Assembly: GCF_002127325.2 (NCBI RefSeq)
Contig: NC_035436.2
Span: 117,790,771-117,854,770 of the forward strand
Direction of reading: 5' to 3'
Length of the DNA stretch: 64,000 bases
Origin: Helianthus annuus
Taxonomy: Eukaryota; Streptophyta; Magnoliopsida; Asterales; Asteraceae
Shown here piece after piece: positions 46,924 through 57,980 of the stretch (position 1 is its first letter; each line of letters begins with the position of its first letter). The position numbers were made by a program, and so were the translations under genes. The notes under the pieces are model-generated. The model saw only the letters and a list, made by a program, of their open reading frames with translations, ran no database searches and was not told the DNA's origin.

Positions 46924-49900
46924 TGTAACACCCTCGCTAATATTTTACTTATTTCGTTTAATTTACGAAAATGAACATATAATATTAGTTACATATACAT
47001 GGAAAATACAGGTTAATTAAATCTTTTCTAGATTTGAAAATATTACATCATGACTAGTAATAATTTGCCATTTAAAAATAACGACAAAAACTATGTGCGG
47101 AAGCTTGTAACTTGATCGTGTTCGGTTCTTCGATGAGCTTGATCATCACCCGACATCCCAAGATATACCTACGATTTAAAAACAATCACAAACATTAGTT
47201 TGATAGTTTTATAATGTAATAAACCAAGTTCTTTAGGCCAAAATTGAACAAACAACAAATCTACAGCATATATGCCTGTCGCGTGCTGCGACGGGTTCAA
47301 ACCCCTGTTGTCGCGTGCCGCGACGATGCCCCGACGGTGAACTTGATTGGTCGTCGCGCGACGCGACGGCCTTGTTTCGACAGAAAGGTTGTTTTCTTTG
47401 AGCTGCAGATTCCCAGCTCAATTACTCAACTTATAAATTCACAAAAACACGCATCTCTTTCGAACTACATATCTGTTTTACACGATTTCTTTTCCTACAC
47501 GACCGTAATTTAATTGTCCATCATATGGAGTTAACATCCGACATCCGGATTAACAAAAGCATGGGCTTTTAAGCTTTTGACTTAAAATATAATTACTAAA
47601 TTTTGACCCGTTCATGTATTTATCAAACAAACAAGTTTGTTTGATCCCTATTTCCCATAAATCTCTTAAATTCAATATTGTCTATCATCTTAGTCTCAAT
47701 CACGGCCATGGGTTATTACACATCATTAACCCGTTTATGGTTATGTGCTTAATTTGACCCGCTAAGGGTATTTACGCACTTTTACGCATAGCCTCCTATG
47801 TTCAATTCTATCATCATAATTTCTCAATTCTATCAAGTGGTATTCCGCCACAACTATTATGGTAGTGGATTTTAGGTGTCACAATTATTTATTCCGAATT
47901 CACTCCCTTTCGGTTGTTATTTTACGACAAGGAGCTATTTTGAGGCATTTGATCCGGAAAGGATTTATGCCTATGCTTTAACACTTAACTAAACATTACT
48001 TTATCCTAATACATGTTTCTAAACAACTCTTAAGTGTCATTTATCCGATTTACCCATTGAGGGCGTTTTGGTCAACTTTAGTCCCTCATTTACGGCGAAG
48101 GATTTCTATCAATATATTTGACCAAAATTTCACATTTTAGCCATATTCTTACTTATACATACCTGGCTCGGGTCAAAGTTTTAAGCTGTTTAAAATACCT
48201 TTCGCTATTAGTCACTAATTAATAGTTTCGCGAACCTTATAGCTCTTCCCTGTGATCACAAAACTCATAAAGCGATCGTCAGTTATTATAGTCAAATGGT
48301 GTTAACAACACCATTTGACCCGTTAGTCTAAATGACCATTTATCTTAATCAGATGGCATTTTGACACCATCTCGCCCCTTGAACCTATCCCGGTTTACAC
48401 CATGAGTTTTCATTATCTAGAAGACATTTATTAAATTATTTGACCCGTTAAGACTTACACCCAATAGTGTCTTTTCACATCTTTTATACTATCCGTCAAC
48501 TCGTGTCCGTATATTTATTTAATCACTTTTACCCGTTACGTTTCACCTCATAACGTATTGTTTCAAATTCCTTATTTACTAGTCTTCACCCGACTAGTTT
48601 ACCATTTTACCCCCTTTTTACCATAACTTATGGTTTCTCGCCAGTTTTACTTATTCCGACTTGCATTGTACCATGTCGGAACATCATATTTCAAATACTT
48701 AACATAATTCCAAATCAATATTCACAAGTAAGTGTACTGTAATTAAAAAGGTGTAAGATTAACTTACCTCGCATCAGAACTATGCTTTACTTTTCCTTAT
48801 TGATTCGTTTGACCCGCTTCGTCCTCAAGCTTCCACCTAGCTTGTTTAGCGTCAAACTAACATCATCATTCACAAGGTGGTTAGATTAGTCACTAATAAA
48901 TACGACTATTCCACCTTACGTATTTTCTATGTCGAAATCATTATTCGACTTCATCATTGATTAATTTAACTTTCTTCTAGTTAGCTACCTCTAATCATAT
49001 GATATGTGAAATTAATTAAATCCACATTATGATTAGAATCCGTATCATCACTTATGACCCCTAATAAATCAAATTAGGAATTTACGCATCTTGTTCAATG
49101 TTTTGACATACGAACATTCGTTTAGGCATTTTAACAAACACCTTGCGGGCAAGATTTTTATACTTCTTTTATCAAGTTCATATCTAACTTTTCACCAAGT
49201 TTTAACATCAAAATTAAATCTCTATGTCTAGTGTTCATGAACTACAACTATAACTTGTATCATAACATCAATATTCATCAATTTAACACCCTAATCCAAG
49301 TGTTCATCACAATGACATAAAAACCCACTTAGCACATAAATGGGTAATAATCTATTTCACAATTTTTCATCATTAATTCATCAAATCCTTACTTGGGTTT
49401 GTTCCTAGACATGGATTTATCCTAATTTCACTCTTACATCAAACATTCAAGCAATAATTTCATTTATGATAATTCACCATGAATTCAAAACATCACCAAA
49501 AGATGGAATTCGACATACCTTGTGATCCTCTAACCCGAGTGATCACTAATCTTAGCTTGGTTTTCGATTTGGGACTGATTTGGCCTTCCAATTGCATGAT
49601 TTTTGGCTAGTTAGGGTTTGAACAAGGAGTTCTTGTTCGCCCCCTGTATTGTCTGCGACCAAAACACACACCAAGTGTGTGTTTTGGGTTTTAAGTTTTA
49701 ATTAATAAAAACTATTTTCGATTTTGTCACTTTTGTCCCCTCGATTTTTCCCAAGTTTTATTTAGGGTGTTTTAATCAAGTTTCCTCATTACTACAAGAG
49801 TTGTGATTAACTAGGTTATATATTCCTAGTTATTTCATCTCATTAATATCCGACATTAAATTTTATAATATAAAGATTTATATCTTCGGGTACGACTCGG

Positions 49901-50097
49901 TTTATTTTAAATCCCGTTATCTCGGGCCGTTTATAAACTTTTATTTCTTTAAAAGCTTTTATTCAGTTTTTAATTAATATTAGGATTATTTATTTAAGTC
50001 CTAATATTCACCAGGTTAATTTTACCACTAACGGTATTCCACTCGTCTTTCCGTATTAATGTAGTTTGATTACCAAACCCGTTTTCGGGGTGTTACA
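46924..50097 (-). repeat. G4 3' LTR
   Basis: 3174 bp. On its own strand it starts TGTAACACCCCG and ends GAGGGTGTTACA. No ORF of interest. Confidence 0.85.
47278..47367 (-). promoter_or_regulatory. G4 LTR palindromic motif trio
   Basis: GTCGCGTGCTGCGAC (47278) and GTCGCGTGCCGCGAC (47310), starts 32 bp apart; a third, more symmetric copy GTCGCGCGACGCGAC starts at 47353. All are imperfect palindromes with GTCGCG ends. I could not place a convincing TATA box at the expected side. Confidence 0.7.
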
Positions 50098-50670
50098 AGT
50101 CTACCCCCCTAAAGAGGTTTCGTCCTCGAAACCTTTCTTACGTAGTTTCTTAGGATTAACTCCATGGACTTAGTTTCAGTAATTACTTGAGCATTGCTCG
50201 CATTTCATAATCTTACCAGGACAGTATGGTAATGTCTCTGTTGGCTTTCAAACGTATGCGCCTTTCACGCGTAAGGCATCGTAGGCCGTAACTTTCGTCT
50301 TGTATTTCTTATTCTGGTCACTTATTTGACCGAGTTGTCTTCTTTTCACTCGATCATATTTATTCTTCAATATGTTTACTTCAATGTAATTTTTATATTG
50401 ACAGACGCTTTGTATAAGTCGTAACGCTATCTTGACTTTGAAAGGTTTTACCGGCTAGACTGTTTAGTCGCCGTCAATTTTTACCCTGTCATTCGGGTTT
50501 ATCTATTGCCAACCAGGCTCTTTGCGTGTTTTCTGATTTCATATCTCGTAACTCACGTTACGCCGTGGTTATATTCTGTGTCACTTTTGTGACCGTGATC
50601 ACATCACGTCTTGTTTAAATTTATGTCGACTTTTCATTCCGAAAATCTTTCTCTCGAATGTATAGCCTTG
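50098..50670 (-). other. G4 internal 3' end with PPT
   Basis: PPT on the minus strand at 50098-50117 (CTCTTTAGGGGGGTAGACT), preceded by a perfect inverted repeat GGTTTCG/CGAAACC. The remaining 550 bp show no ORF or pol motif. Continues at 57925-57972 after P1. TSD of P1 (CCTTG) at 50666-50670. Confidence 0.7.
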
Positions 50671-50921
50671 TGATGTGTGTAAAATGCAACATATAAATTA
50701 CATCAAATGAGGCATAAAACTAACCCTTTTTAAGTACTAATGTTGGAAAAAGAGTGTTTTTGTCTTTCTTTTGTATTTTCAGGATTAAATGAGCTCAAAT
50801 TAACAAAAGAAGCAAAAAGACAGCTAAATCTAACACAAATACAAGAAAAGGAACACAAGTGGATTGCCCAACCCCTCAACAGCATCATCCGAAGCAAAAC
50901 AAGAGAAGGCAGAAGACTGAA

Positions 50922-51165
50922 CACGCCCCGTGCTCAGCCAGCACGGGGCCGTGCCCAAGAAGCAGCAGAAAAGACAAACCTATAGAAGCTTCTATTGCCC
51001 ACCACGGGGCCGTGCCCAGTGAACAGGGGGCGTAGCGAAAGTACCGCAGGCGCATTAATTGTAATTGCGAATTACAATTAATGAGGAGAGAGATTGTCAG
51101 ACGGGCATGGGGCCGTGTGCAGCGGACACGGGGCCGTGCCCAGGCTTCTGTTCAGCCTATAAATA
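50922..51165 (+). promoter_or_regulatory. P1 5' LTR promoter module: three motif pairs and TATA
   Basis: Pairs: 50922-50953 (CACGCCCCGTG and CACGGGGCCGTG), 51003-51035 (second half degenerate), 51106-51138 (CATGGGGCCGTG and CACGGGGCCGTG). Each pair is separated by 9 bp, giving 20-21 bp start to start. TATAAATA at 51158-51165 begins 19 bp after the last pair. Confidence 0.85.
51053..51083. repeat. 31-bp inverted repeat in P1 LTR
   Basis: CATTAATTGTAATT, a GCG centre and its exact inverted copy: 14-bp perfect arms. Kept unchanged in the 3' LTR at 56608-56638. It lies between the second and third motif pairs. Confidence 0.9.
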
Positions 51166-52364
51166 GGAGTGCTTGGTTTCATTGCAACTCATCCCTTGGC
51201 ACACCACCTCTCTCACACTTCATCCACCACCCACCACCACCATAACACCATCATCCACCACCATCATCCATTGTCCATCATAGAGTGTGTGAGTCGTCTC
51301 GGGATCCAAGATTGATCGTAAGAGTTCTTGACAATCAAGGCCATGTTTGCCTAAGTCTCTTACATCACTTGGTGAAGACAAGTGTTTAGTATAATACTTT
51401 TTATTTTTAATCTTTTGCACTTTTTATTTGGTTTTGTATTAATGACTTTAATAACTAGTTGCTTATGTTGAAGGTGACTTTTCCTTATCGTTTGTCCGTG
51501 GTGTCTTGGCATTATTTTACTGTCTATATAAAATAAAAGATTTTCACCATTCATATCTCCACGGTCTATATGGAGGTATGTTGGCTACCTGGTCGGGGGT
51601 TAAGGGAACGGTTTGGTAAGGGTCTTGCCCTTGTTCAGCGTTTAGAGATCCTGCAAGGGACCTGGGTCAATTTTAGTAGGATCTCCTTCAATACCCATAG
51701 GTATTGGATGGCGGGGATCCAAACTCTTTGACCCCCTCATAAGTTAACTACTATTAATACTATAACCCGGCTATTTAGGACTGTATCCCTGCTGACTCAG
51801 ACTACTTAGTCCAGGGTAACGTCACCTCCAAAAGAGGGGCCTACCATAATTTGCATTAATAACTTAATACATTATGTTTCAATAATCCGACCCTTTAGGA
51901 TTGTATCCTTGCTGACTCAAACTACTGGGTTGAGGGTAACGTCGCCTTCAAAAGAGGGGCCTACTACAATAACTAAGATAATCTCTTAAACAAGTGCAAA
52001 AGTGCGAAAATAATCAAAGGTTATACTAATACACGAGTCGGATCCAAGTGATTCATCTTGTCTATCTGTTTTTATTTTTATTTTATTTTTCAGCATTTAG
52101 TTAGTTTTTATTTTCTTAGTTTAAAAATCTTTTCTAACATTTTGATTTGGTTAGACGTTGAGGATAAACCGGTACTAAAAGCTCTTGTGTCCTTGGACGA
52201 CCTCGGTATCTTACCAACGCTATACTACGTCCACGATGGGTGCACTTGCCCATATGTGTGTTTATTGTTAGTGAATATCGTGTTTTATAAATTTAAAACT
52301 TGGCTAAAAGTGTAAAAAGGGCTTAAAATATACATCTAAAACATATACACACTGACACGGATCA

Positions 52365-52660
52365 AGTTTTTGGCGCCGCTGCCGGGGAAACAAGGATTTT
52401 AAGAAAGTTAGGAATCAACGGCCTAATCATATATTTATTTTTTAGGATTTTCTTAGTTTTTCAGCCTCTGCAGAGCTCAGCACGGGCCGTGCCTGCTGAA
52501 CACACCCCCGTGCTCAATCATTGGAACTGGCAATCTTGTTTTAAGTCAGACAGTAAGCTGAACACGGGGCCGTGCTCACTCAACACGCCCCCGTGCCCAA
52601 GATTCACTTACTGAAAACAGAACCATTAGATCCCGATGGTTGGTAATTTCTGACACAAAC
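52365..52660 (+). other. P1 PBS and leader with two motif pairs
   Basis: PBS TGGCGCCGCTGCCGGGGA at 52371-52388, as used with Asp-type tRNA in Athila/Tat elements. Motif pairs near 52481-52512 and 52563-52595, in which the second half reads CACACCCCCGTG or CACGCCCCCGTG. Confidence 0.85.
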
Positions 52661-53317
52661 ATGAGTGATGGTAATTCTTTTTACTTTCGGCACTCTTATG
52701 GTACGTGGTGTTAATTATGTGGAGGCGAACATAAAGAATTAGAATGCTACTTTCTAAATTATAAGCCCCACTACATAGACCCACCGACTCCCTATAACCT
52801 TAAGAGGGGCGAAAGTAAAAATAATCACTATCTCTCCCTCGAATGCGCCCAGCCAGATATTCTAGGAGAAATGCTCCTCGACGAGTTATTTCAACTAGAA
52901 GATCTAATTCTAAATTGGTCAAAAGAGCTTAGGAAGGATTTCCTTGATTCACCCCAAGACGAAGACCATGAAGAAATGTTGGGATCGCATTCCAACAACC
53001 TCGTTGCTTCCAAAAATACCTTCGTACCTAGTGAAGACTTGGACGATAGTCGTCCCTGTGCCGATTGTGCCGTGAAGGACTTTCCATCGACTTCGTTCGG
53101 TGCATACATAGACCTGAGCGATTCGGCATATACCTTCTTTAACGAGAGCCCGGGAAAGGGTTGGACTTGTCCACCTAGAATAAAAATAAGAATTACCCTC
53201 ACCGACAACCTCTTGCGTTCTCGCCTTAGTCTAGGACAATTAAGGTATCTTAGGCACTTTGGGGTTGTTCCAACCAGTCAGGAACCACCCGATACGATTA
53301 AGTTCCTTAAAAACTAG
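52661..53317 (+). pseudogene. P1 ORF1, Cys/His-containing, one stop
   Basis: 219 codons from ATG 52661 with an in-frame TAA at 52712-52714, inside a Cys/His cluster (Cys, stop, LCGGEHKELEC) that looks like a degenerate zinc knuckle. After it come EMLLDELFQLEDLILNW, an acidic segment, CADCAVKD, SDSAYTFFNESPGKGW and IKIRITLTDNLLRSRLSLGQLRYLRHFGVVP, where the last helix is basic. No known family recognised. It might be a gag remnant of the Tat/Athila type. The frame after the stop is clean for 201 codons, so the stop may be recent or translation may start downstream. Confidence 0.55.
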
Positions 53318-53444
53318 ACAAACTTCATAACCAGCCTCTCGGCACGGGGCCGTGTCCAGCCAACACACCCCCGTGTTCACCAAAAGATTCGCTTCTGACG
53401 CTTACGTCAGAATACGGACAAACTGTGTCAGAATTTTATCTGCA

Positions 53445-53504
53445 CACGGGGCCGTGCCCACTGAACACGGGGCCGTGTCCAGGATGCTGTCGTTTTCTAT
53501 AAAT
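53445..53504 (+). promoter_or_regulatory. Internal promoter-like module in P1
   Basis: CACGGGGCCGTG at 53445-53456 and again at 53466-53477, spacer 9 bp, then 20 bp to TATAAAT at 53498. Layout matches the LTR module (19 bp to TATA). A further pair lies at 53343-53375 upstream. It precedes ORF2. Confidence 0.7.
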
Positions 53505-53577
53505 GCAGCCAAGAATTCTGCACATTTGGACCAACTTGGGACAGAGATTTGAAGGAATCTTCTCTCAACTATCCTAG

Positions 53578-53929
53578 GTAAGTTCTAAAAGAAAGTTCCA
53601 ACAAGCCATCTTGTCCTTTCCTCTTTTAACCATTTCCTTCTTCTTCATCTTTCTCCAAAAACCTCCATTGAAGTTTGAATTTTCAAGCTTTGTGGTAGGG
53701 ATTGATGAGTTTTGTTCAAGGAATCTTGGTAAAAATATGTTGTATAACATTGTTTTAAGTTACTAATGTTTAAAAAGACCCCACAAGTTCAGCAAATAAC
53801 TTAAAAATTAAAGTTTCCTTGCTCCAAAACTCTGCAGAAAGATGAACACGGGGCCGTGCTCAATGAGCACGGGGCCGTGTCCGGTCTACTGTTTCAGAGA
53901 ATAAACTATTTTCAGTTTATTTTTCATAG
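53578..53929 (+). other. Possible intron in the 5' leader of P1 ORF2
   Basis: Strong donor CCTAG followed by GTAAGT at 53578 and acceptor TTTTTCATAG ending at 53929, one base before the ORF2 ATG. 352 bp, T-rich, with a motif pair at 53845-53877 inside. Splicing is inferred. Confidence 0.45.
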
Positions 53930-53930
53930 A

Positions 53931-54337
53931 ATGTCGAGTGAAAACAGCGAAACATCTTCCGTGCTGAAGCTACACTTGTGCACTATGTAATAGCATTAAG
54001 GGAGGCTCTCGACGAAATGACGTCAGTAGAGGAGGTCCTAATCGACCATATTAACGATCTTACGGTGGGACTTGAGAGTAGCTTCCAAGAGATTAACCTC
54101 TTGCACCAGAGGTTAAATACTCTTGTAACACCCCCAATGGAACCGGTCCTTCCTCAACAGGATTGGAACCTGGCGCTCGAAGTTAACAACCCTACCAGGT
54201 GGGACGACATTCCGGCGGAACCTCCCATGGAGCACCAACAAGAGATCCCGGTGGAAATCACAACTCCTCAAACTAACGCTAATGAGCCCTCTTTTGTCCT
54301 TCCAAGGGAGGTGGAGGAGTGGCTCGCCGACATATGA
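53931..54337 (+). pseudogene. P1 ORF2, small coiled-coil protein
   Basis: ATG 53931 opens MSSENSETSS; a frameshift near 53960 leads to the frame that stays open to TGA at 54335-54337, about 120 codons. Residues include LREALDEMTSVEEVLIDHINDL and a following helix (LESSFQEINLLHQRLNTL), together a likely coiled coil, then a Pro/Glu-rich tail. No known family. It has its own TATA box, leader and possible intron. No DNA-binding domain is visible. Function unknown. Confidence 0.5.
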
Positions 54338-56205
54338 GGAAAGTCACACCCGGAAGAAGGAGTTCTATAAGGCCATATCTAACCAAGACTACTAGCTTCT
54401 TGGAAATTTTGCTAATTAAAATAATGTTTAGGCTAGAACTCCATGGTTTAATGCTTCTTTTCTCATCTAGCTTAATATAAATTTAGGACTATGTAAGATC
54501 TCTCTATGATTTTAATGGATGATGGTTTTAAGGTTTGAATGGTTCATAATAAATAAAACACACTCATGGTGGTAAGGGATGATAAGGGAAACGAGAAACA
54601 TAGCCCCATGCACAAGAACAAGGCCACACAACAACAATTTCTCCATTACAGTAAGTTCAGCACGGGTCGTGCCCAGCCAACATGGCCCCGTGCTGAACAC
54701 CCTGCAGAAAAATGCCCAGTTCAGGTAACTGGACACAGGTCGTGTTCACCATACACGCCCACGTGTCCAGGCTTCTGTCTCTTTTCTTTAATTATCATTA
54801 CTGGCACCTGAACACGTGACCGTGCCCGGTCACCACGGGGCCGTGCCCAGACTGCCAGTAACACAAATTTTTGCTTTTAACACCATGTTACACATTCAAT
54901 CAACCTAAAAATTTATTTTTGGGACACATTGAGGACAATGTGTAATTTAAGTGTGGGGGGGATGCTAAAACCTTGAATTTTGCAAGTCCTAATAACAAGC
55001 CTTACACAAAACTCTATTGGAACCGCTAATCACCCCAAATTTTTTTTAAAAAAAAATTCATTTTTTTTTATTTGTCTAAAGTTTAAGTTGGGAATTCTAA
55101 GACTAACAAGGTTATATTTTTACAAATTTACAACCGATAGCGTCGTGATAAAAAGAACCAACATAAGAAAATTATGAAACGGCATGACAAGCTTAGTTAA
55201 AATTCGATTATATATACTTGATCACACAAAAAAAACCCATTCCCACAAAAAGTGAGTTTTGAGCCTTTATTGAGCATATAAATATACATCTTTAAGCTAA
55301 ATGCTCATTTTTCGTTTCTTGTGTGAATAGCCGCTTGGTTCTTACGACTCTAGAACTTGCCACGACAATTCATTCCCGGTCCTTACCAACTTAAACCCAA
55401 GTAAGTAAATGATGGAGGCATTAGGACTAACCCTTTTTCTTTCAAAACCATTATTTTTATTTTTCTTTTCACCTACCCAAAAACTCCCCCTAGTTAACCC
55501 CCTTGAGCCTAAACCTTTTCATTTCTTTACCCTAAAACCTTTATACCCACCAAAAACCCTTTTTTATTTTTACCCTTTATTTTAGTAACAAGCTCGGTTT
55601 TCGTGTGACTTTTCCTAAAAAAAAAAAAAACAATGAAGTTAGAAATAAACAAGCAAAGCTCTTAAAACAAAAGCTTGTTTGAAGAAATACTTCATTAAGA
55701 ATAAAAAGTCACTAAAACAAAATGTTTTACGAAAACCGACGCTTTTTACGCTTTTCGCCCTTTACTAACCACTAACCCAACTACCCACCTTTAGCCCAAG
55801 TCTTTACCCAAAAAGTCCTCTTGATATTCACAAAGGTAAAAAGTTAAAAAGGAGGAGGATTGATCGCTTGGCAAGCCTATGGTAGGAATAAGTTCCATGC
55901 CGCTCTCGAGTGATTCACTAAAAAAATACACCTTCGGCCGAGTGTGAGTGATTTCTCCCGTGAGGTATGTGAACTTGTATATAAATGGAATTTTAAAAAG
56001 GCATGCTATGCCCAAATAAGTAATTTCTCTTATGAAACAATTCTAAATAAATCATAACGAATAGGATTGTAAATAAATAAAAATAAAACCCAATAAAAGT
56101 CTTGGATTCCTGACACTCTATGACAAGCCAAAACCTTCTCTTCTACCCATTCCATTTGGGAGTGTAAGCCACATATTAAAGAGTTTTGCTTGAGGACAAG
56201 CAAAA
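54338..56205 (+). other. P1 3' internal region, non-coding, with motif pairs
   Basis: Motif pairs at about 54661-54692, 54734-54765 and 54811-54843, the middle one degenerate. A PPT-like GAGGACAATG ... TTTAAGTGTGGGGGGG is at 54931-54961. After it come 1.2 kb of AT-rich DNA with T and A runs and no ORF of note. No pol. Confidence 0.75.
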
Positions 56206-56224
56206 ATTCAAGTGTGGGGATATT
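56206..56224 (+). other. P1 polypurine tract
   Basis: AATTCAAGTGTGGGGATAT directly before the 3' LTR, preceded by GAGGACAAGC at 56192. The same arrangement occurs at 54931-54961. Confidence 0.85.
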
Positions 56225-57919
56225 TGATGTGTGTAAAATGCAACATATAAATTACATCAAATGAGGCATAAAACTAACCCTTTTTAAGTACTAATGTTGG
56301 AAAAAGAGTGTTTTTGTCTTCCTTTTGTATTTTCAGGATTAAATGAGCTCAAATTAACAAAAGAAGCAAAAAGACAGCTAAATCTAACACAAATACAAGA
56401 AAAGGAACACAAGTGGATTGCCCGACCCCTCAACAGCATCATCCGAAGCAAAACAAGAGAAGGCAGAAGACTGAACACGCCCCGTGCTCAGCCAGCACGG
56501 GGCCGTGCCCAAGAAGCAGCAGAAAAGACAAACCTATAGAAGCTTCTATTGCCCACCACGGGGCCGTGCCCAGTGAACACGGGGGCGTGGCGAAAGTACT
56601 GCAGGCGCATTAATTGTAATTGCGAATTACAATTAATGAGGAGAGAGATTGTCAGACGGGCACGGGGCCGTGTGCAGCGGACACGGGGCCGTGCCCAGGC
56701 TTCTGTTCAGCCTTTAAATAGGAGTGCTTGGTTTCATTGCAACTCATCCCTTAGCACACCACCTCTCTCACACTTCATCCACCACCCACCACCACCATAA
56801 CACCATCATCCACCACCATCATCCATTGTCCATCATAGAGTGTGTGAGTCATCTCGGGATCCAAGATTGATCGTAAGAGTTCTTGACAATCAAGGCCATG
56901 TTTGCCTAAGTCTCTTACATCACTTGGTGAAGACAAGTGTTTAGTATAATACTTTTTATTTTTAATCTTTTGCACTTTTTATTTGGTTTTGTATTAATGA
57001 CTTTAATAACTAGTTGCTTATGTTGAAGGTGACTTTTCCTTATCGTTTGTCCGTGGTGTCTTGGCATTATTTTACTGTCTATATAAATTAAAAGATTTTC
57101 ACCATTCATATATCCACGGTCTATATGGAGGTGTGTTGGCTACATGGTCGGGGGTTAAGGGAACGGTTTGGTAAGGGTCTTGCCCTTGTTCAACGTTTAG
57201 AGGTCCTGCAAGGGACCTGGGTCAATTTTCGTAGGATCTCCTTCAATACCCATAGGTATTGGATGGCGGGGATCCAAACTCTTTGACCCCCTCATAAGTT
57301 AACTACTATTCATACTATAACCCGGCTATTTAGGACTGTATCCCTGCTGACTCAGACTACTTAGTCGAGGGTAACGTCACCTCCAAAAGAGGGGCCTACC
57401 ATAATTTGCATTAATAACTTAATTCATTATCTTTCAATAATCTGACCCTTTAGGATTGTATCCTTGCTGACTCAAACTACTGGGTTGAGGGTAACCTCGC
57501 CTTCAAAAGAGGGGCCTACTACAATAACTAAGATAATCTCTTAAACAAGTGCAAAAGTGCGAAAATAATCAAAGGTTATACTAATACACGAGTCGGATCC
57601 AAGTGATTCATCTTGTCTATCTATTTTTATTTTTATTTTATTTTTCAGCATTTAGTTAGTTTTTATTTTCTTAGTTTAAAAATCTTTTCTAACATTTTGA
57701 TTTGGTTAGACGTTGAGGATAAACCGGTACTAAAAGCTCTTGTGTCCTTGGACGACCTCGGTATGTTACCAACACTATACTACGTCCATGATGGGTGCAC
57801 TTGCCCATATGTGTGTTTATTGTTAGTGAATATCGTGTTTTATAAATTTAAAACTTGGCTAAAAGTGTAAAAAGGGCTTAAAATATACATCTAAAACATA
57901 TACACACTGACACGCATCA
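56225..57919 (+). repeat. P1 3' LTR
   Basis: 1695 bp. Differs from the 5' LTR at scattered sites; several lie in the motif pairs. Followed by TSD CCTTG. Confidence 0.93.
56476..56720 (+). promoter_or_regulatory. P1 3' LTR motif pairs with altered TATA
   Basis: Pairs at 56476-56507, 56557-56590 and 56661-56693, spacer 9 bp in each. The last two are better preserved than in the 5' LTR. The TATA box is changed to TTTAAATA (56713-56720). Confidence 0.8.
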
Positions 57920-57980
57920 CCTTGCACCTATCGGTGTTAAGATCTATATTCTTTGATATTAATCATTTTCTGAACTCTTC

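Larger units (their letters stand above)
50671..52364 (+). repeat. P1 5' LTR
   Basis: 1694 bp. Three motif pairs (50922, 51003, 51106), a 31-bp inverted repeat and a TATA box, then a CCACCACCAT-rich leader (51220-51275). Further on, two related blocks (51770-51845 and 51885-51965) share GACTGTATCC or GATTGTATCC, TGCTGACTCA and AAAAGAGGGGCCTAC. Ends CACGGATCA. Confidence 0.93.
50671..57919 (+). mobile_element. P1, palindrome-rich non-autonomous Tat/Ogre/Athila-like element
   Basis: Complete: LTRs 1694 and 1695 bp (TGATGTGTG to GATCA or CATCA, about 98% alike by eye), TSD CCTTG (50666-50670 and 57920-57924), PBS with GGCGCCGCTGCCGGGGA and PPT AAGTGTGGGGATATT. PBS and the GAGGACAA-AAGTGTGGGG end are typical of the Tat/Ogre/Athila group. 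No pol; two small ORFs. Paired CACGGGGCCGTG motifs occur throughout. Confidence 0.9.
46924..57972 (-). mobile_element. G4, gypsy element, 3' part only
   Basis: Minus strand. A 3' LTR (46924-50097), a PPT and a piece of internal region cut by P1 at 50670 and ended at G5. The 5' LTR and PBS are not in the window, so the TSD (ATGAT at 46919-46923 on this side) cannot be confirmed. LTR ends and the CTCGAGGACGAAACC-style sequence before the PPT suggest a Tekay-like element. Confidence 0.75.
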
